Source: Terriglobia bacterium | Lineage (GTDB): Bacteria; Acidobacteriota; Terriglobia; Bryobacterales; Bryobacteraceae | Direction: 5' to 3' | NCBI GenBank assembly: GCA_025358575.1 | Contig: JANYJA010000011.1 | Coordinates: 1-36,663 of the forward strand | DNA length: 36,663 nucleotides | Part shown: piece by piece, positions 17,529 to 25,377 of the stretch | How the letters are laid out: each line of letters starts with the position of its first letter | Position numbering within the stretch: the first letter of the stretch is position 1 | Made by a program: the position numbers and the translations under genes | Notes under the pieces: model-generated | The model's input: the letters and a program-made list of their open reading frames with translations, nothing else | The model's database searches: none | What the model was told of the DNA's origin: nothing

Positions 17529-18520
17529 GCAAGCTAGGGCAGATTTTTAGCGCACGGGAGATTTTCGATCTGCTCCACGACGATCTGTTGCGCGTCGAAA
17601 GTGAAATTGGCCTGGAATCGGTGGCGTCGGTCGATGCAGTTACCACCATCGGCCAGTATCTGCAAAAAAGCGGCGGAAAGCGTTTGCGTCCCGCGCTGTT
17701 GCTGCTCTGCGCGAGGCTCGTTGGCGAGTCCGGGCCCAGCGCCATCCGGCTCGGCGCGGTAGTCGAGATTCTGCACGCCGCTACGCTGGTGCACGACGAT
17801 GTTATCGACATGGCGCAAACGCGGCGCGGGCGCCCTTCTTCAAATGTGCAATGGGGCAATCACATCTGCGTGCTGTCGGGTGATTGGCTGTACATGCAGG
17901 CCTTCCAGATTGCGTTGCGCGAACGCAATTTCCACATCCTAGATCTCCTTATCAGCCTCACGCAAATGATGGTCGAAGGCGAATTGATTCAGCTTGAGCG
18001 CATTGGCAAGAGGGATGTGAGCGAAGCCGATTGCATGGAACTGGCGGATCGCAAGACCGCAGGGCTCTTCTCGGTCTGCGCGCGCCTGGGCGCGGTCTGC
18101 GGCGGGGCGGATTCCGCGCTCGAAGATAAGCTCGGCGATTATGCCTGGAACCTCGGCATGGCGTTTCAGGTGATCGACGACCTACTGGATTTCACGGCGC
18201 GCGAGAAGACACTCGGCAAGCCTGTCGGCGGCGATTTAAAAGAAGGCAAGGTTACGCTTCCGCTGGTTTACGCGCTGGAATCCGCGACTTCCGAAGAGCG
18301 GCGCATGGTCGAAACCGTTTTGCGCGAACGCAGTTATGACACCGTTCCTTTCCGCGATATTCTTGCGTTAATTGAAAAGTACGATAGCATTCAGCGGGTG
18401 CAGGAGCGGGCTCACCAGTTCACCGGCAAGAGTCGGCAGATTATGGCCGAGTTTCCAGACAGCTCGTATCAGCGCGCGCTGGTTGCCGTGGTGAATATCG
18501 TCACGGACCGGGACCACTAG
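17519..18520 (+). CDS. Polyprenyl diphosphate synthase (octaprenyl-type)
   Basis: A 333-residue trans-isoprenyl diphosphate synthase. The first aspartate-rich motif is HDDVIDMAQTRRGRPSSN and the second is FQVIDDLLDF, both of which bind the Mg-diphosphate of the allylic substrate. The GGKRLRP block near residue 55 binds IPP. The enzyme extends farnesyl diphosphate with IPP to make the side chain of the respiratory quinone (menaquinone is usual in Acidobacteriota; inferred). Exact chain length cannot be read from sequence. The ATG at 17519 lies inside the end of tatD, and the gene closes a four-gene run. It ends one base before the convergent amidase stop. Confidence 0.92.
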   Translation: MELGKLGQIFSAREIFDLLHDDLLRVESEIGLESVASVDAVTTIGQYLQKSGGKRLRPALLLLCARLVGESGPSAIRLGAVVEILHAATLVHDDVIDMAQTRRGRPSSNVQWGNHICVLSGDWLYMQAFQIALRERNFHILDLLISLTQMMVEGELIQLERIGKRDVSEADCMELADRKTAGLFSVCARLGAVCGGADSALEDKLGDYAWNLGMAFQVIDDLLDFTAREKTLGKPVGGDLKEGKVTLPLVYALESATSEERRMVETVLRERSYDTVPFRDILALIEKYDSIQRVQERAHQFTGKSRQIMAEFPDSSYQRALVAVVNIVTDRDH

Positions 18521-18521
18521 G

Positions 18522-19970
18522 CTATTTGAAGCCCGATTCGGGCGCGCGCTGCGCAATTTCGAAGTGACTCAGCGTCTGCATGTACCGCGACACGCCCTTA
18601 TAAAGCGCTTCAGCCAATCGCTGTCGATGCTCTGGTTTTGAAAGCAAACTTTCCTCGCGAGAGTTACTTAGAAATCCGATTTCCGCCAGGATCGACGGCA
18701 TCTGCGCGCCGATCAGCACCACAAACGGGGCTTTGCGAATTCCGCGATCCTTAGCGGCCGGCGAGTACTTCGCCGCGAAGGTTTGCAGCGAAGCCTGCAC
18801 GTCGCTGGCAAACTCTTTTGACTCCTCAACCTTGTCATGCTTGGCGATGGAATCCACCAGATCGCGCAATTCGTAAATAGATTTTTCGGAAGTGGCGTTC
18901 TCTCGCGCCGCGACATCCATGCCTTCGGACGACGATGTCAGATTGAGGTAATAAGTCTCAACGCCGGCAACGTGCACCGCCGGGGAAGAGTTGGCATGGA
19001 TCGAGAGAAAAAGATCCGCTTTCTTTTCGTTCGCGAGAGCGGTTCGTTCGTGCAGCGGAATAAAAGTGTCGTCGGTTCTGGTGTAAATGACTTCGCTTCC
19101 CATGCGCTGCTCGATAAGCTTGCCAAGCCGCAACGCCACATCCAACACCAGGTCTTTCTCCAGAAGGCCGTTATCCCCTCTGGTACCTTGATCGTGTCCG
19201 CCGTGACCTGCATCAATCACCACGCGATTGACCTTGAGCCCCAGCGCGCGAATCAGTGAGCGGTTGCCATCCGTCGTGGTGCGTTGCGCGGCATTGGCTG
19301 CGGACCGCGAAAGCGGCGGCGGTTTTGGCATCGCTGTCACCACCACAGCGGCTTCATGAACACGGCGGCTCGTCACGGGCGGCGCGATTTTAGCCAGGTT
19401 TCCGAAAGACGCGGGAGCCTCGAAAGTCGGTATCAGCGCCGGGGGTGTCGGCACCGTGACGCGGCTCAAGACCACCTGGGTTGGCGGCGGAGGTACGAAA
19501 ATATTTGCACTTGGCGGTGCCGTCGCGCGAGTCACTAACCGCGGGGCGGTTTGCAGAGAGCGCAGTTCGACGATCAGTCGATCGGGGTTCTCAAGCTGAG
19601 ACGCGACGTAATCGACCGGCGACGCGAGGTCAAGCACAATTCGCGTGACACCGGGCAAAGTCTCAGCCACACGGATGCGCTTCACCAGCTTGTCGTTCAC
19701 CTCTCGCGTGAAAAGACGCCTGCCATTGACGTGCGGACGAGCGCCGATTAGGTCGAAGAAAAGACGGTCGGGATTGTCGATGTGGTCAGAACGAAAACGA
19801 AATTCGCCGTTCACCTCGATGGCTACGCGGGTCACTTCGGAGAACGAACGGAAGCGGACGGCTTTTACTTCCAGAGGCGCATTCTGGGCCCGCGAAATCT
19901 GTGAAAGTTGAGTGGCGCAGATGACCAGCGCGGCTAGCTTCGTCGAAGCTGGAATTAGCCGCGTGAGCAT
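18522..19970 (-). CDS. N-acetylmuramoyl-L-alanine amidase with AMIN domain
   Basis: About 482 residues. After a signal region (MLTRLIPASTKLAALVICAT...) there is an AMIN domain (about residues 30-130: VKAVRFRSFSEVTRVAIEV, DNPDRLFFDLIGA), which binds peptidoglycan or the septum, a proline-rich linker, and a C-terminal Amidase_3 domain. Zinc and catalytic residues are present: VVIDAGHGGHDQGT (His), NGLLEKDLVLDVA (Glu), LFLSIHANSS (His) and ILAEIGFLSN (catalytic Glu). It cleaves the bond between muramic acid and L-alanine, as AmiC does in daughter-cell separation. The ATG at 19970 is one base after the upstream transglycosylase stop, so the pair is co-transcribed. Confidence 0.92.
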   Translation of the reverse strand: MLTRLIPASTKLAALVICATQLSQISRAQNAPLEVKAVRFRSFSEVTRVAIEVNGEFRFRSDHIDNPDRLFFDLIGARPHVNGRRLFTREVNDKLVKRIRVAETLPGVTRIVLDLASPVDYVASQLENPDRLIVELRSLQTAPRLVTRATAPPSANIFVPPPPTQVVLSRVTVPTPPALIPTFEAPASFGNLAKIAPPVTSRRVHEAAVVVTAMPKPPPLSRSAANAAQRTTTDGNRSLIRALGLKVNRVVIDAGHGGHDQGTRGDNGLLEKDLVLDVALRLGKLIEQRMGSEVIYTRTDDTFIPLHERTALANEKKADLFLSIHANSSPAVHVAGVETYYLNLTSSSEGMDVAARENATSEKSIYELRDLVDSIAKHDKVEESKEFASDVQASLQTFAAKYSPAAKDRGIRKAPFVVLIGAQMPSILAEIGFLSNSREESLLSKPEHRQRLAEALYKGVSRYMQTLSHFEIAQRAPESGFK

Positions 19971-19971
19971 T

Positions 19972-20625
19972 CTAGGGGGTCCTGTAGTAAACCTTGCCAT
20001 CGGAATTCACCGATGCTTCAATTGGATTGTACGCCGCAATAGACGCAATCTGCACCGGCGACGGTTTCACCTTGCGCGCGGCACGGGTGCGCGCGACCCT
20101 AAGATTCTTCGCAACCTGAGTAACGTAATTCCGTGTTTCAGGATACGGCGGAATGCCACCGTATTTGGCGATCGCGCCTTCGCCGGCGTTGTAGGCCGCG
20201 ATGGCTTTCACGTAATCCTGATGGTAAAGCTCAAGGAGATATTTCAGATATTTCACGCCGCCTTCAATATTCTGTTCGGGATTGAAAGAATTGGCGACAC
20301 CGAAACGGCGGGCCGTGGAGGGGATCAACTGCATTAACCCTTGCGCGCCTTTCGGCGAGATAGCCGAGGGGTTGTAATTGCTTTCGGCCTTGATAACGGA
20401 TTCGACGAGCGGACCTTCCACTTCATTCAAGGTGGCGGACCGGTCGATGAAGGCATCAAGTTCGGCGCTCGCAACCGGAGCCAGCGGCGCCGGTCTGGCG
20501 GCTACCACCGTTCGCACCAGTCTGCCCGTTCGCGCGTCGGGTCGCACCACGCTGGTTACGCGAGTCTGGGCAAAAAGAACACTCGATGCCGCCACGGCAG
20601 CTAATAGTATAAAACAGGAACGCAT
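19972..20625 (-). CDS. Lytic transglycosylase (SLT domain), exported
   Basis: A 217-residue protein with a signal peptide (MRSCFILLAAVAASSVLFAQ) and a compact SLT catalytic domain: the catalytic Glu81 lies in VIKAESNYNPSAISPKGAQG, followed by GLMQLIPSTARRFGV and AIAAYNAGEGAIAKYGGIPP, the GLMQ and AYNAG motifs of family 1 transglycosylases. It cleaves the MurNAc-GlcNAc bond to give 1,6-anhydro ends. The start at 20623-20625 is chosen for the signal peptide; the frame stays open far upstream across the divergent mobA gene, which is coincidental. Together with the following amidase it forms a peptidoglycan-remodelling operon. Confidence 0.92.
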   Translation of the reverse strand: MRSCFILLAAVAASSVLFAQTRVTSVVRPDARTGRLVRTVVAARPAPLAPVASAELDAFIDRSATLNEVEGPLVESVIKAESNYNPSAISPKGAQGLMQLIPSTARRFGVANSFNPEQNIEGGVKYLKYLLELYHQDYVKAIAAYNAGEGAIAKYGGIPPYPETRNYVTQVAKNLRVARTRAARKVKPSPVQIASIAAYNPIEASVNSDGKVYYRTP

Positions 20626-20679
20626 GGTTCTGTTTACAAGTTCGTCGGCTTTTGTAATCTCCAATGATACCATTTCTCC

Positions 20680-21243
20680 ATGTCCCCGCAGCCTCGCGCC
20701 GGTTTCGTGCTGGTAGGCGGCGCCAGCTCCCGCATGGGTGCCAACAAGGCTTTTCTGAATTTGCATAACCGGCCAATGGCCCTGCATGTCGCCGAAATGG
20801 TCGCTGACGTTGCCGGAAACGTCACGCTGATAGGTCCTCCTGATGTATATAGGCATCTCGGTTTGTCCGTAGTCCCCGACCGGCGTTCCGGATGCGGCCC
20901 GCTCGCTGGCATCGAGACCGCTCTTGGACTGACCACAGCCGACGTCAACCTCATCGTGGCGTGCGATCTTCCCGGCCTCTCGGCCCAACTCCTGGAAGTC
21001 ATTTTCGACGCCGCGGAAGCGCATCCCGAGGCAGACGTCACCATGCCCGCCGGTCCCCAACCGCTCTGCGCCGTTTACCGAAGCCGAGCGCTCCCGGCCA
21101 TCCGAAACGCGCTCGATCAAGGCACCAGGAAGATCACCGATGCCTTCGCTGGCCTTCGCTTGCAAATGTTGCCGATCGCCGATATTCGTCCCTTCGCCAA
21201 CATCAACACGCCCGGCGACTGGCGGCGTTACACTCAGGGCTAG
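20680..21243 (+). CDS. mobA: Molybdenum cofactor guanylyltransferase
   Basis: A 187-residue nucleotidyltransferase that joins GMP to molybdopterin to form the bis-MGD cofactor. The nucleotide-binding N-terminus LVGGASSRMGANKA (about residues 11-24) is the MobA/GlmU-type pattern, and VACDLPGL carries the metal-binding Asp. The C-terminal TPGDWRRY matches the 'NtPeD' region of MobA. No molybdoenzyme gene is in the window. It is divergent from the transglycosylase, with 54 bases between starts, and its stop (TAG) directly precedes the ATG of the MlaF-like ATPase. Confidence 0.88.
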   Translation: MSPQPRAGFVLVGGASSRMGANKAFLNLHNRPMALHVAEMVADVAGNVTLIGPPDVYRHLGLSVVPDRRSGCGPLAGIETALGLTTADVNLIVACDLPGLSAQLLEVIFDAAEAHPEADVTMPAGPQPLCAVYRSRALPAIRNALDQGTRKITDAFAGLRLQMLPIADIRPFANINTPGDWRRYTQG

Positions 21244-22041
21244 ATGTCGACGTCGACCGAACAGTTCCCGCACTACATCGAATTTCGCCACGTGTATAAG
21301 ACGTTCGACAAGCCGGTTTTAGTCGATGCCAATTTTTTTGTGGACAGCGGGCAGACGGTGGCGATTATCGGGCGAAGCGGCGTGGGCAAATCAGTCACTC
21401 TTGGCCACATTATGGGATTTATCAAGCCCGACGAGGGGCAAGTGATTGTGGCGCATGAGGATGTGACGCACTGTTCGGAAGCCGAGATGTCGCGGGTGCG
21501 CAAGAAAGTGACCATGGTGTTTCAGTCGGGCGCGCTTTTCGATTCGTTGACGGTGTCTGAAAACGTTCTGTTCTCGCTGGAACAACGCGCGGATTATGAC
21601 GAGCAGAACAAAGAAGATGTGGTCGAGGGTCTTTTGAAACTGGTGGACATCTGGGACGCCCGCGACTCGTATCCAAACGACCTTTCGACGGGCTACAAGC
21701 GCGCCGTGGCGATTGCACGCGCGCTGGCGGCACAACCGCAGTGTATTCTCTACGATGAACCGACGACCATGGTGGACCCGATCATGTCGGATCATTTGGC
21801 TGAACTCATGTTGCGGTTGAAGACGCAATTAGGTCTGACGTCCGTGGTGGTGACGCACGACCTCGATTTGATGAATCGCGTCGCCGATGCCGTCGTGTTC
21901 CTGTATCAGGGCACGATCATCTTCTTTGGGCCGCCCAACGATTTGGTGAAATCGGAACACCCGCACATCCGCGAGTTTTTAGAGCTGGATAGGATTGTGC
22001 GCGGGAATGCGGCGAGCGCGGTTCAACCGGCGGCGCCGTAG
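21244..22041 (+). CDS. MlaF-like ABC ATPase (lipid transport across the envelope)
   Basis: A 265-residue ABC ATPase with the MlaF pattern. Walker A is GRSGVGKS (43-50), the Q-loop region MVFQSGALFDSLTVSENV (Gln94) is very characteristic of MlaF/Ttg2A/Mkl, and Walker B is CILYDEPTT. The signature is unusual: LSTGYKR (147-153) instead of the usual LSGGM. The H-loop is VTHD. MlaF powers retrograde or anterograde phospholipid movement with the MlaE permease and an MCE substrate protein, none of which are encoded here, so this gene is an orphan in the window. Translation is probably coupled to mobA because the start follows its stop directly. Confidence 0.85.
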   Translation: MSTSTEQFPHYIEFRHVYKTFDKPVLVDANFFVDSGQTVAIIGRSGVGKSVTLGHIMGFIKPDEGQVIVAHEDVTHCSEAEMSRVRKKVTMVFQSGALFDSLTVSENVLFSLEQRADYDEQNKEDVVEGLLKLVDIWDARDSYPNDLSTGYKRAVAIARALAAQPQCILYDEPTTMVDPIMSDHLAELMLRLKTQLGLTSVVVTHDLDLMNRVADAVVFLYQGTIIFFGPPNDLVKSEHPHIREFLELDRIVRGNAASAVQPAAP

Positions 22042-22331
22042 CCATGCCGGAAACTTGTGACGGGGGCCTTTAGTTCGTTACCTTGCGGCGGAATGGATAG
22101 ATGGAAAATCTCCCGGGGTAAATCGCCACGAGCCCCCACTGAACAAACAGATTGAACGCCTCACTGTTCCACAATGTCAGCGTCAGTCTCGTGCCGGTAA
22201 ACGATATACCCCGGCCAAGCCAAAATCTTGCTGAATTCGCGCTCTGTCAAACACGCGATTTTATCTTAACCTGTTCACATTCCTGCGCAGAACCGTATTT
22301 GTTTTGCGCTGCTGCGGGTTGCTCAGGAAGC
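22042..22331. other. Intergenic stretch with no recognisable gene
   Basis: Left part of the only long gene-free interval (22042-22835). I see no reading frame with protein-like composition, no tRNA-like cloverleaf and no convincing terminator after the MlaF-like gene. The composition is more mixed and less GC-rich than the flanking genes. The rest of the gap holds the two remnants listed next, so this piece probably belongs to the same decayed area. Confidence 0.4.
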
Positions 22332-22382
22332 AATCTCCTGGTCAATCAAGGATTCGAAACCGGCTCTGGTTTGAGCAATGCG
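22332..22382 (+). other. Possible remnant of an exported PEP-CTERM-like protein
   Basis: A short plus-strand stretch translates to SNLLVNQGFETGSG followed by a stop. N-L-L-V-N-x-G-F-E-x-G is the start of the mature part of many PEP-CTERM or sugar-binding-type exported proteins, usually just after the signal peptide; the preceding residues (CAAAGCSG) could be the end of such a signal. Nothing downstream in any frame continues it. It may be a remnant or chance. Confidence 0.28.
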
Positions 22383-22521
22383 TAGGAGCGCTTCGCCCTT
22401 ATCCCAGCTCTTCGGTGTGTCCTTTCTTCAGCATGTTGACCCCCTCATTTCGTTTCCGAGGGACACAGCCGACTACGATAACTCCAGTTTTAGTTGTTAC
22501 AGTTTTTGGGGTTTGGGTCAT

Positions 22522-22738
22522 AGCGTTGAAGCCCTTGTATTCACCCCTAGCCAACTCGGCGATCCGTTCTCGAATCGCCTCCGGACATCGGATTCACGAG
22601 TTTGCGGCCGGTGTTGCCGTGCAACACCCACGCATGATCGTTCGTTTCGAAGCGAGCCTTGTACCGTTTTACCTGACGCATTCTCACATCGAGCAGCGCC
22701 GCCAGCCGTCGCCATCTCCTTCGGAGGGTGACAAAATC
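22522..22738 (-). pseudogene. Decayed N-terminal fragment of an ISNCY-type (IS1202-like) transposase
   Basis: On the minus strand, from about 22738, one frame gives a helix-turn-helix stretch (RLAALLDVRMRQVKRYKARF) followed by WVLHGNTGRKLVNP. That is the expected N-terminus of ISNCY-family transposases (family pattern A..LGVS.RQV.R....Y...G...LVHGN.GR.SN). The frame is then lost; the continuation (EAIRERIAELARGEYKGFN) is found in another frame just after it, meaning at least one indel around 22598. A stop codon lies close upstream of the fragment, and sequence beyond 22522 shows no DDE domain. No terminal inverted repeats or target duplication were recognised. A fragment of a dead insertion sequence. 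Confidence 0.68.
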
Positions 22739-22768
22739 CCTCGGCAGCTACAAACGGGAAGATGGAAT

Positions 22769-22798
22769 TTGACAATTTGGTTGGCATTTCGATAGCCT
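22769..22798 (+). promoter_or_regulatory. Candidate sigma-70 promoter for the rplM operon
   Basis: A perfect TTGACA (22769-22774) is followed after 18 bases by TAGCCT (22793-22798), which keeps the TAxxxT core of a -10 element. It lies about 40 bases upstream of the rplM start, immediately right of the transposase remnant, where the promoter of this essential operon is expected. Confidence 0.5.
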
Positions 22799-22835
22799 AA
22801 ATGGGTAAGTAGCGATCATCGGAGACGTGTGTCAA

Positions 22836-23279
22836 ATGAGTACTCAGTTCCCCTCCAAGCCTGCCATTGAACGAAAATGGCATATTTTGGATGCCAACGA
22901 CGCCGTGCTGGGCAAGCTCGCCAGCCTCGCGGCCAACCTTTTGATGGGAAAGCATAAAGCTTCCTATACGCCGTTCCTCGACACGGGCGATCATGTGATC
23001 GTTATTAATGCCGAGAAGGTCAAGCTGACGGGCAAGAAAGACGACCAAAAAATCTACCGCCATTTCACCGGATATCCCGGTGGATTGGTGGAAATCGGTG
23101 CCCGGCGCGTTCGCGCGACCCGGCCCCAGCGCATGATCGAAGATGCCATCTCGGGTATGCTTCCGAAGAATAAACTCGGCAAGCAAATGTACCGGAAGCT
23201 CAACGTCTACGCGGGCGATAAGCACCCCCACATTGCACAGAAGCCGGTGGCTATGGCCATGGCGAAAAAGACCGCATAG
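22836..23279 (+). CDS. rplM: 50S ribosomal protein L13
   Basis: A 147-residue ribosomal protein L13, an early-assembly protein of the large subunit. Family blocks are present: RKWHILDANDAVLGKLAS, GDHVIVINAEKVKLTGKK, YRHFTGYPGG and the RMIEDAISGMLPKNKLGK segment. I place the start at ATG 22836 because a GGAG at 22821-22824 lies at a usable distance; an in-frame GTG at 22827 would be too close to it. It opens a six-gene translation operon with rpsI 21 bases downstream, the usual rplM-rpsI pairing. Confidence 0.97.
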   Translation: MSTQFPSKPAIERKWHILDANDAVLGKLASLAANLLMGKHKASYTPFLDTGDHVIVINAEKVKLTGKKDDQKIYRHFTGYPGGLVEIGARRVRATRPQRMIEDAISGMLPKNKLGKQMYRKLNVYAGDKHPHIAQKPVAMAMAKKTA

Positions 23280-23300
23280 TTTCAGAAAGGTATCTAAAGA

Positions 23301-23699
23301 GTGGCAGCGAAACAGCAGCAACATCTCGGAACGGGCCGCCGCAAGCGCAGCGTCGCCCGCGTATTCCTCCGTCCTGGCAGCGGTACCATCACCGTAAATG
23401 GCAGGACACTTGAACATTACTTTCCCACCGAAGCCGGTCGCACGCCCGTGCGCCAAGCGCTTCTCGCCACGGAAACCGCGGACAAATACGACATTCTGAT
23501 TCTGGCTCACGGCGGCGGCATTTCGGGACAGGCTGGGGCGATGCGCCTCGGCATCTCGCGCGCCCTGGTGGCGGCCAATTCGGAATTTCGAGGCACCCTG
23601 AAGAAGCTCGGCTACCTGACGCGTGACGCGCGCCAGCATGAGCGCAAGAAGTATGGCCAAAAGGGCGCTCGCAAGCGGTTCCAGTTCTCCAAGCGGTAG
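23301..23699 (+). CDS. rpsI: 30S ribosomal protein S9
   Basis: A 132-residue S9 protein, whose basic C-terminal tail reaches the P-site tRNA. It shows [19 protein letters not shown] at the N-terminus, [20 protein letters not shown] in the middle and ends in [17 protein letters not shown], the invariant S9 terminus. The start codon is GTG at 23301. It follows rplM directly. Confidence 0.97.
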   Translation: MAAKQQQHLGTGRRKRSVARVFLRPGSGTITVNGRTLEHYFPTEAGRTPVRQALLATETADKYDILILAHGGGISGQAGAMRLGISRALVAANSEFRGTLKKLGYLTRDARQHERKKYGQKGARKRFQFSKR

Positions 23700-23717
23700 T
23701 AGTTTGTCCGATATTTC

Positions 23718-23760
23718 AACTTGCGCGCGCAAATCTCGCTTTGGATCGCGCGCGCGAGTT
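23718..23760 (+). terminator. Strong GC-rich hairpin between rpsI and rpsB
   Basis: Arms AACTTGCGCGCGC (23718-23730) and GCGCGCGCGAGTT (23748-23760) pair over 13 bases with one G-U wobble and a 17-base loop. The stem is followed by GTCATTTG rather than a clean T-run, so it could be an intrinsic terminator, a processing site or a regulatory structure ahead of rpsB. It divides rplM-rpsI from rpsB-tsf-pyrH-frr. Confidence 0.55.
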
Positions 23761-23803
23761 GTCATTTGTAGTCAGCATATGCATCACCCAGCATCATTCA
23801 AAT

Positions 23804-23817
23804 AGGAGCTTATTTTG
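23804..23817 (+). promoter_or_regulatory. Ribosome binding site fixing a TTG start for rpsB
   Basis: AGGAG at 23804-23808 is followed after six bases by TTG (23815-23817). The next in-frame ATG (23830) would be 21 bases from the AGGAG, too far. The TTG start also gives the usual S2 N-terminus ([19 protein letters not shown]). Confidence 0.75.
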
Positions 23818-24711
23818 CCCGCGATCTCAATGAAAGAATTGCTCGAAGCCGGCGTTCACTTCGGGCACCAGACCAAGCGCTGGAATCCGAAGATGAAGGA
23901 ATACATCTTCGGCGAACGAAACGGGATCTACATCATCGACCTTCAGAAGACGCTGAAACTTTTCAAGGACGCAGCGCGTTTTGTGGGCGAGATGGCGGCC
24001 CAAGGAAAGAACGTGCTGTTCGTCGGCACGAAGCGTCAGGCGCAGGAAGCGGTGGCTGAAGAAGCCACGCGCTGCCAAATGTACTACGTGAATCAGCGCT
24101 GGCTCGGCGGACTTCTCACCAATATGACCACTGTGCAGAAGTCGATTAAGCGCCTCAAAGAATTGGAACTGATGGCGACGGATGGCGGATATGCCGCGCG
24201 TCCGAAGAAGGAAGTGATTCGCCTGGAGCGCGAGCGCAAGCATCTGGATTCGAATCTGGCGGGTATCAAAGACATGCCGGGCCTCCCTGACGTGGTTTTC
24301 GTTATCGATTCGAACAAGGAAGCCATTGCGGTGAAGGAAGCGCGGCGGCTGGGTATTTCGGTGGTTGCGATCGTCGACACCAACTGCGATCCCGATGAAG
24401 TGGATTGGGTGATTCCGGGCAATGACGACGCGCTGCGCGCCATTCGCTTGTTTACGAGCAAAATCGCAGATTCCGTGATTGAAGGGCGGGCGCTGGCGAC
24501 CGAACAGGACTTCACGGCTGAAAAGATCATCACCGATGAAACTCCGGCCGATGAAGCAATTCCCGAATATACGGCTTACGTGGACGAAAAGTACGCGGCT
24601 AAAATTATGGCTGAAAGCCTGATGGAAGATGAGCCCTCGGAACGCAAGGGTCCCGCATCGGAAACGGTCGAGCCTGCTGAAGAGCCGGTAGCCACGGAAG
24701 CTGGCAAGTAA
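23815..24711 (+). CDS. rpsB: 30S ribosomal protein S2
   Basis: A 298-residue S2 protein. Diagnostic stretches include [19 protein letters not shown] near the N-terminus, [14 protein letters not shown] near residue 100 and [19 protein letters not shown] near residue 190. It is longer than the usual 230-260 residues: beyond about residue 230 there is an acidic, Ala/Glu-rich tail ([21 protein letters not shown] at the end) that is not part of the core fold. Such acidic S2 tails occur in some lineages and have no assigned role. Start is TTG (see the binding-site entry). tsf follows after 33 bases, the classic rpsB-tsf arrangement. Confidence 0.97.
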   Translation: MPAISMKELLEAGVHFGHQTKRWNPKMKEYIFGERNGIYIIDLQKTLKLFKDAARFVGEMAAQGKNVLFVGTKRQAQEAVAEEATRCQMYYVNQRWLGGLLTNMTTVQKSIKRLKELELMATDGGYAARPKKEVIRLERERKHLDSNLAGIKDMPGLPDVVFVIDSNKEAIAVKEARRLGISVVAIVDTNCDPDEVDWVIPGNDDALRAIRLFTSKIADSVIEGRALATEQDFTAEKIITDETPADEAIPEYTAYVDEKYAAKIMAESLMEDEPSERKGPASETVEPAEEPVATEAGK

Positions 24712-24744
24712 CTCACATTTCTCGAATTTCTTAAGGAAAATAAC

Positions 24745-25353
24745 ATGGCGGAGATTACCGCGCAATTAGTGAAGCAGCTACGCGAGCGCACGGGCGCCGC
24801 AATGATGGAGTGCAAAACCGCGCTCACCGAAGCGCATGGGGACTTGGCGGAGGCCGAAGTGGTTCTGCGCAAACGCGGCATCGCTTCGGCAGGAAAGAAG
24901 AGCAGCCGCGTGACGAAGCAGGGCCTGATAGCTTCGTACATTCATCCGGGCGGGCAGTTGGGCGTTCTGATTGAAGTGAACTGCGAGTCGGATTTTGTGG
25001 CGCGCACGGACGACTTCATCACGATGGTGCACGACCTCGCGATGCATATCGCCGCGGCAGATCCGCAATTCATCCGCAAGGAAGAAGTAACGCCCGCGAC
25101 GCTCGAAAAAGAGCGCGACATTCAGAAGGCGCGCGCGCTGGCTGAAGGCAAACCGGAGAAAGTTGTCGACAAAATCGTTGAAGGCCGGCTGGCGAAATAC
25201 TACGAAGAGGTGTGTCTTTATGAGCAGCCTTTCGTCAAGGAGAACACGCTGTCCGTGGACCAGTACATCAAAACTAAAATTGCCAAGTTAGGCGAGAACA
25301 TCACTGTCACGCGCTTCGTCCGCTTCAAAGTGGGCGATGCCGTGACGGAATAA
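24745..25353 (+). CDS. tsf: Translation elongation factor Ts
   Basis: A 202-residue EF-Ts, the guanine nucleotide exchange factor for EF-Tu. The N-terminal UBA-like helix pair and TGAAMMECKTAL signature are intact, followed by the core-domain block VEVNCESDFVAR (here IEVNCESDFVARTDDF, about residues 73-88). It is a short form: one core subdomain is reduced compared with the 283-residue E. coli protein, as in Thermus-type and many other bacterial EF-Ts. Start ATG at 24745 has an AAGGA upstream. Confidence 0.96.
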   Translation: MAEITAQLVKQLRERTGAAMMECKTALTEAHGDLAEAEVVLRKRGIASAGKKSSRVTKQGLIASYIHPGGQLGVLIEVNCESDFVARTDDFITMVHDLAMHIAAADPQFIRKEEVTPATLEKERDIQKARALAEGKPEKVVDKIVEGRLAKYYEEVCLYEQPFVKENTLSVDQYIKTKIAKLGENITVTRFVRFKVGDAVTE

Positions 25354-25361
25354 ATAGCGGA

Positions 25362-25373
25362 TTGCTTCGGCAA
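25362..25373 (+). promoter_or_regulatory. UUCG tetraloop hairpin just before pyrH
   Basis: TTGC-TTCG-GCAA at 25362-25373 forms a 4-bp stem with a C(UUCG)G tetraloop, ending 4 bases before the pyrH ATG (25378) where a Shine-Dalgarno would sit; none is seen there. It may hold the start region open or limit initiation. Small, so chance is possible. Confidence 0.35.
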
Positions 25374-25377
25374 GCGA

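Noticed and set aside
22304-22795. 163-codon plus-strand frame in the long intergenic region
   Set aside because: No domain or plausible start; it is antisense to the transposase remnant, which explains its open frame better.
22797-23765. 322-codon minus-strand frame across rplM and rpsI
   Set aside because: It is antisense to two unmistakable ribosomal protein genes and shows no motif.
23827-24765. 312-codon minus-strand frame across rpsB
   Set aside because: Shadow of the S2 gene; Phe/Arg/His-rich with no recognisable domain.
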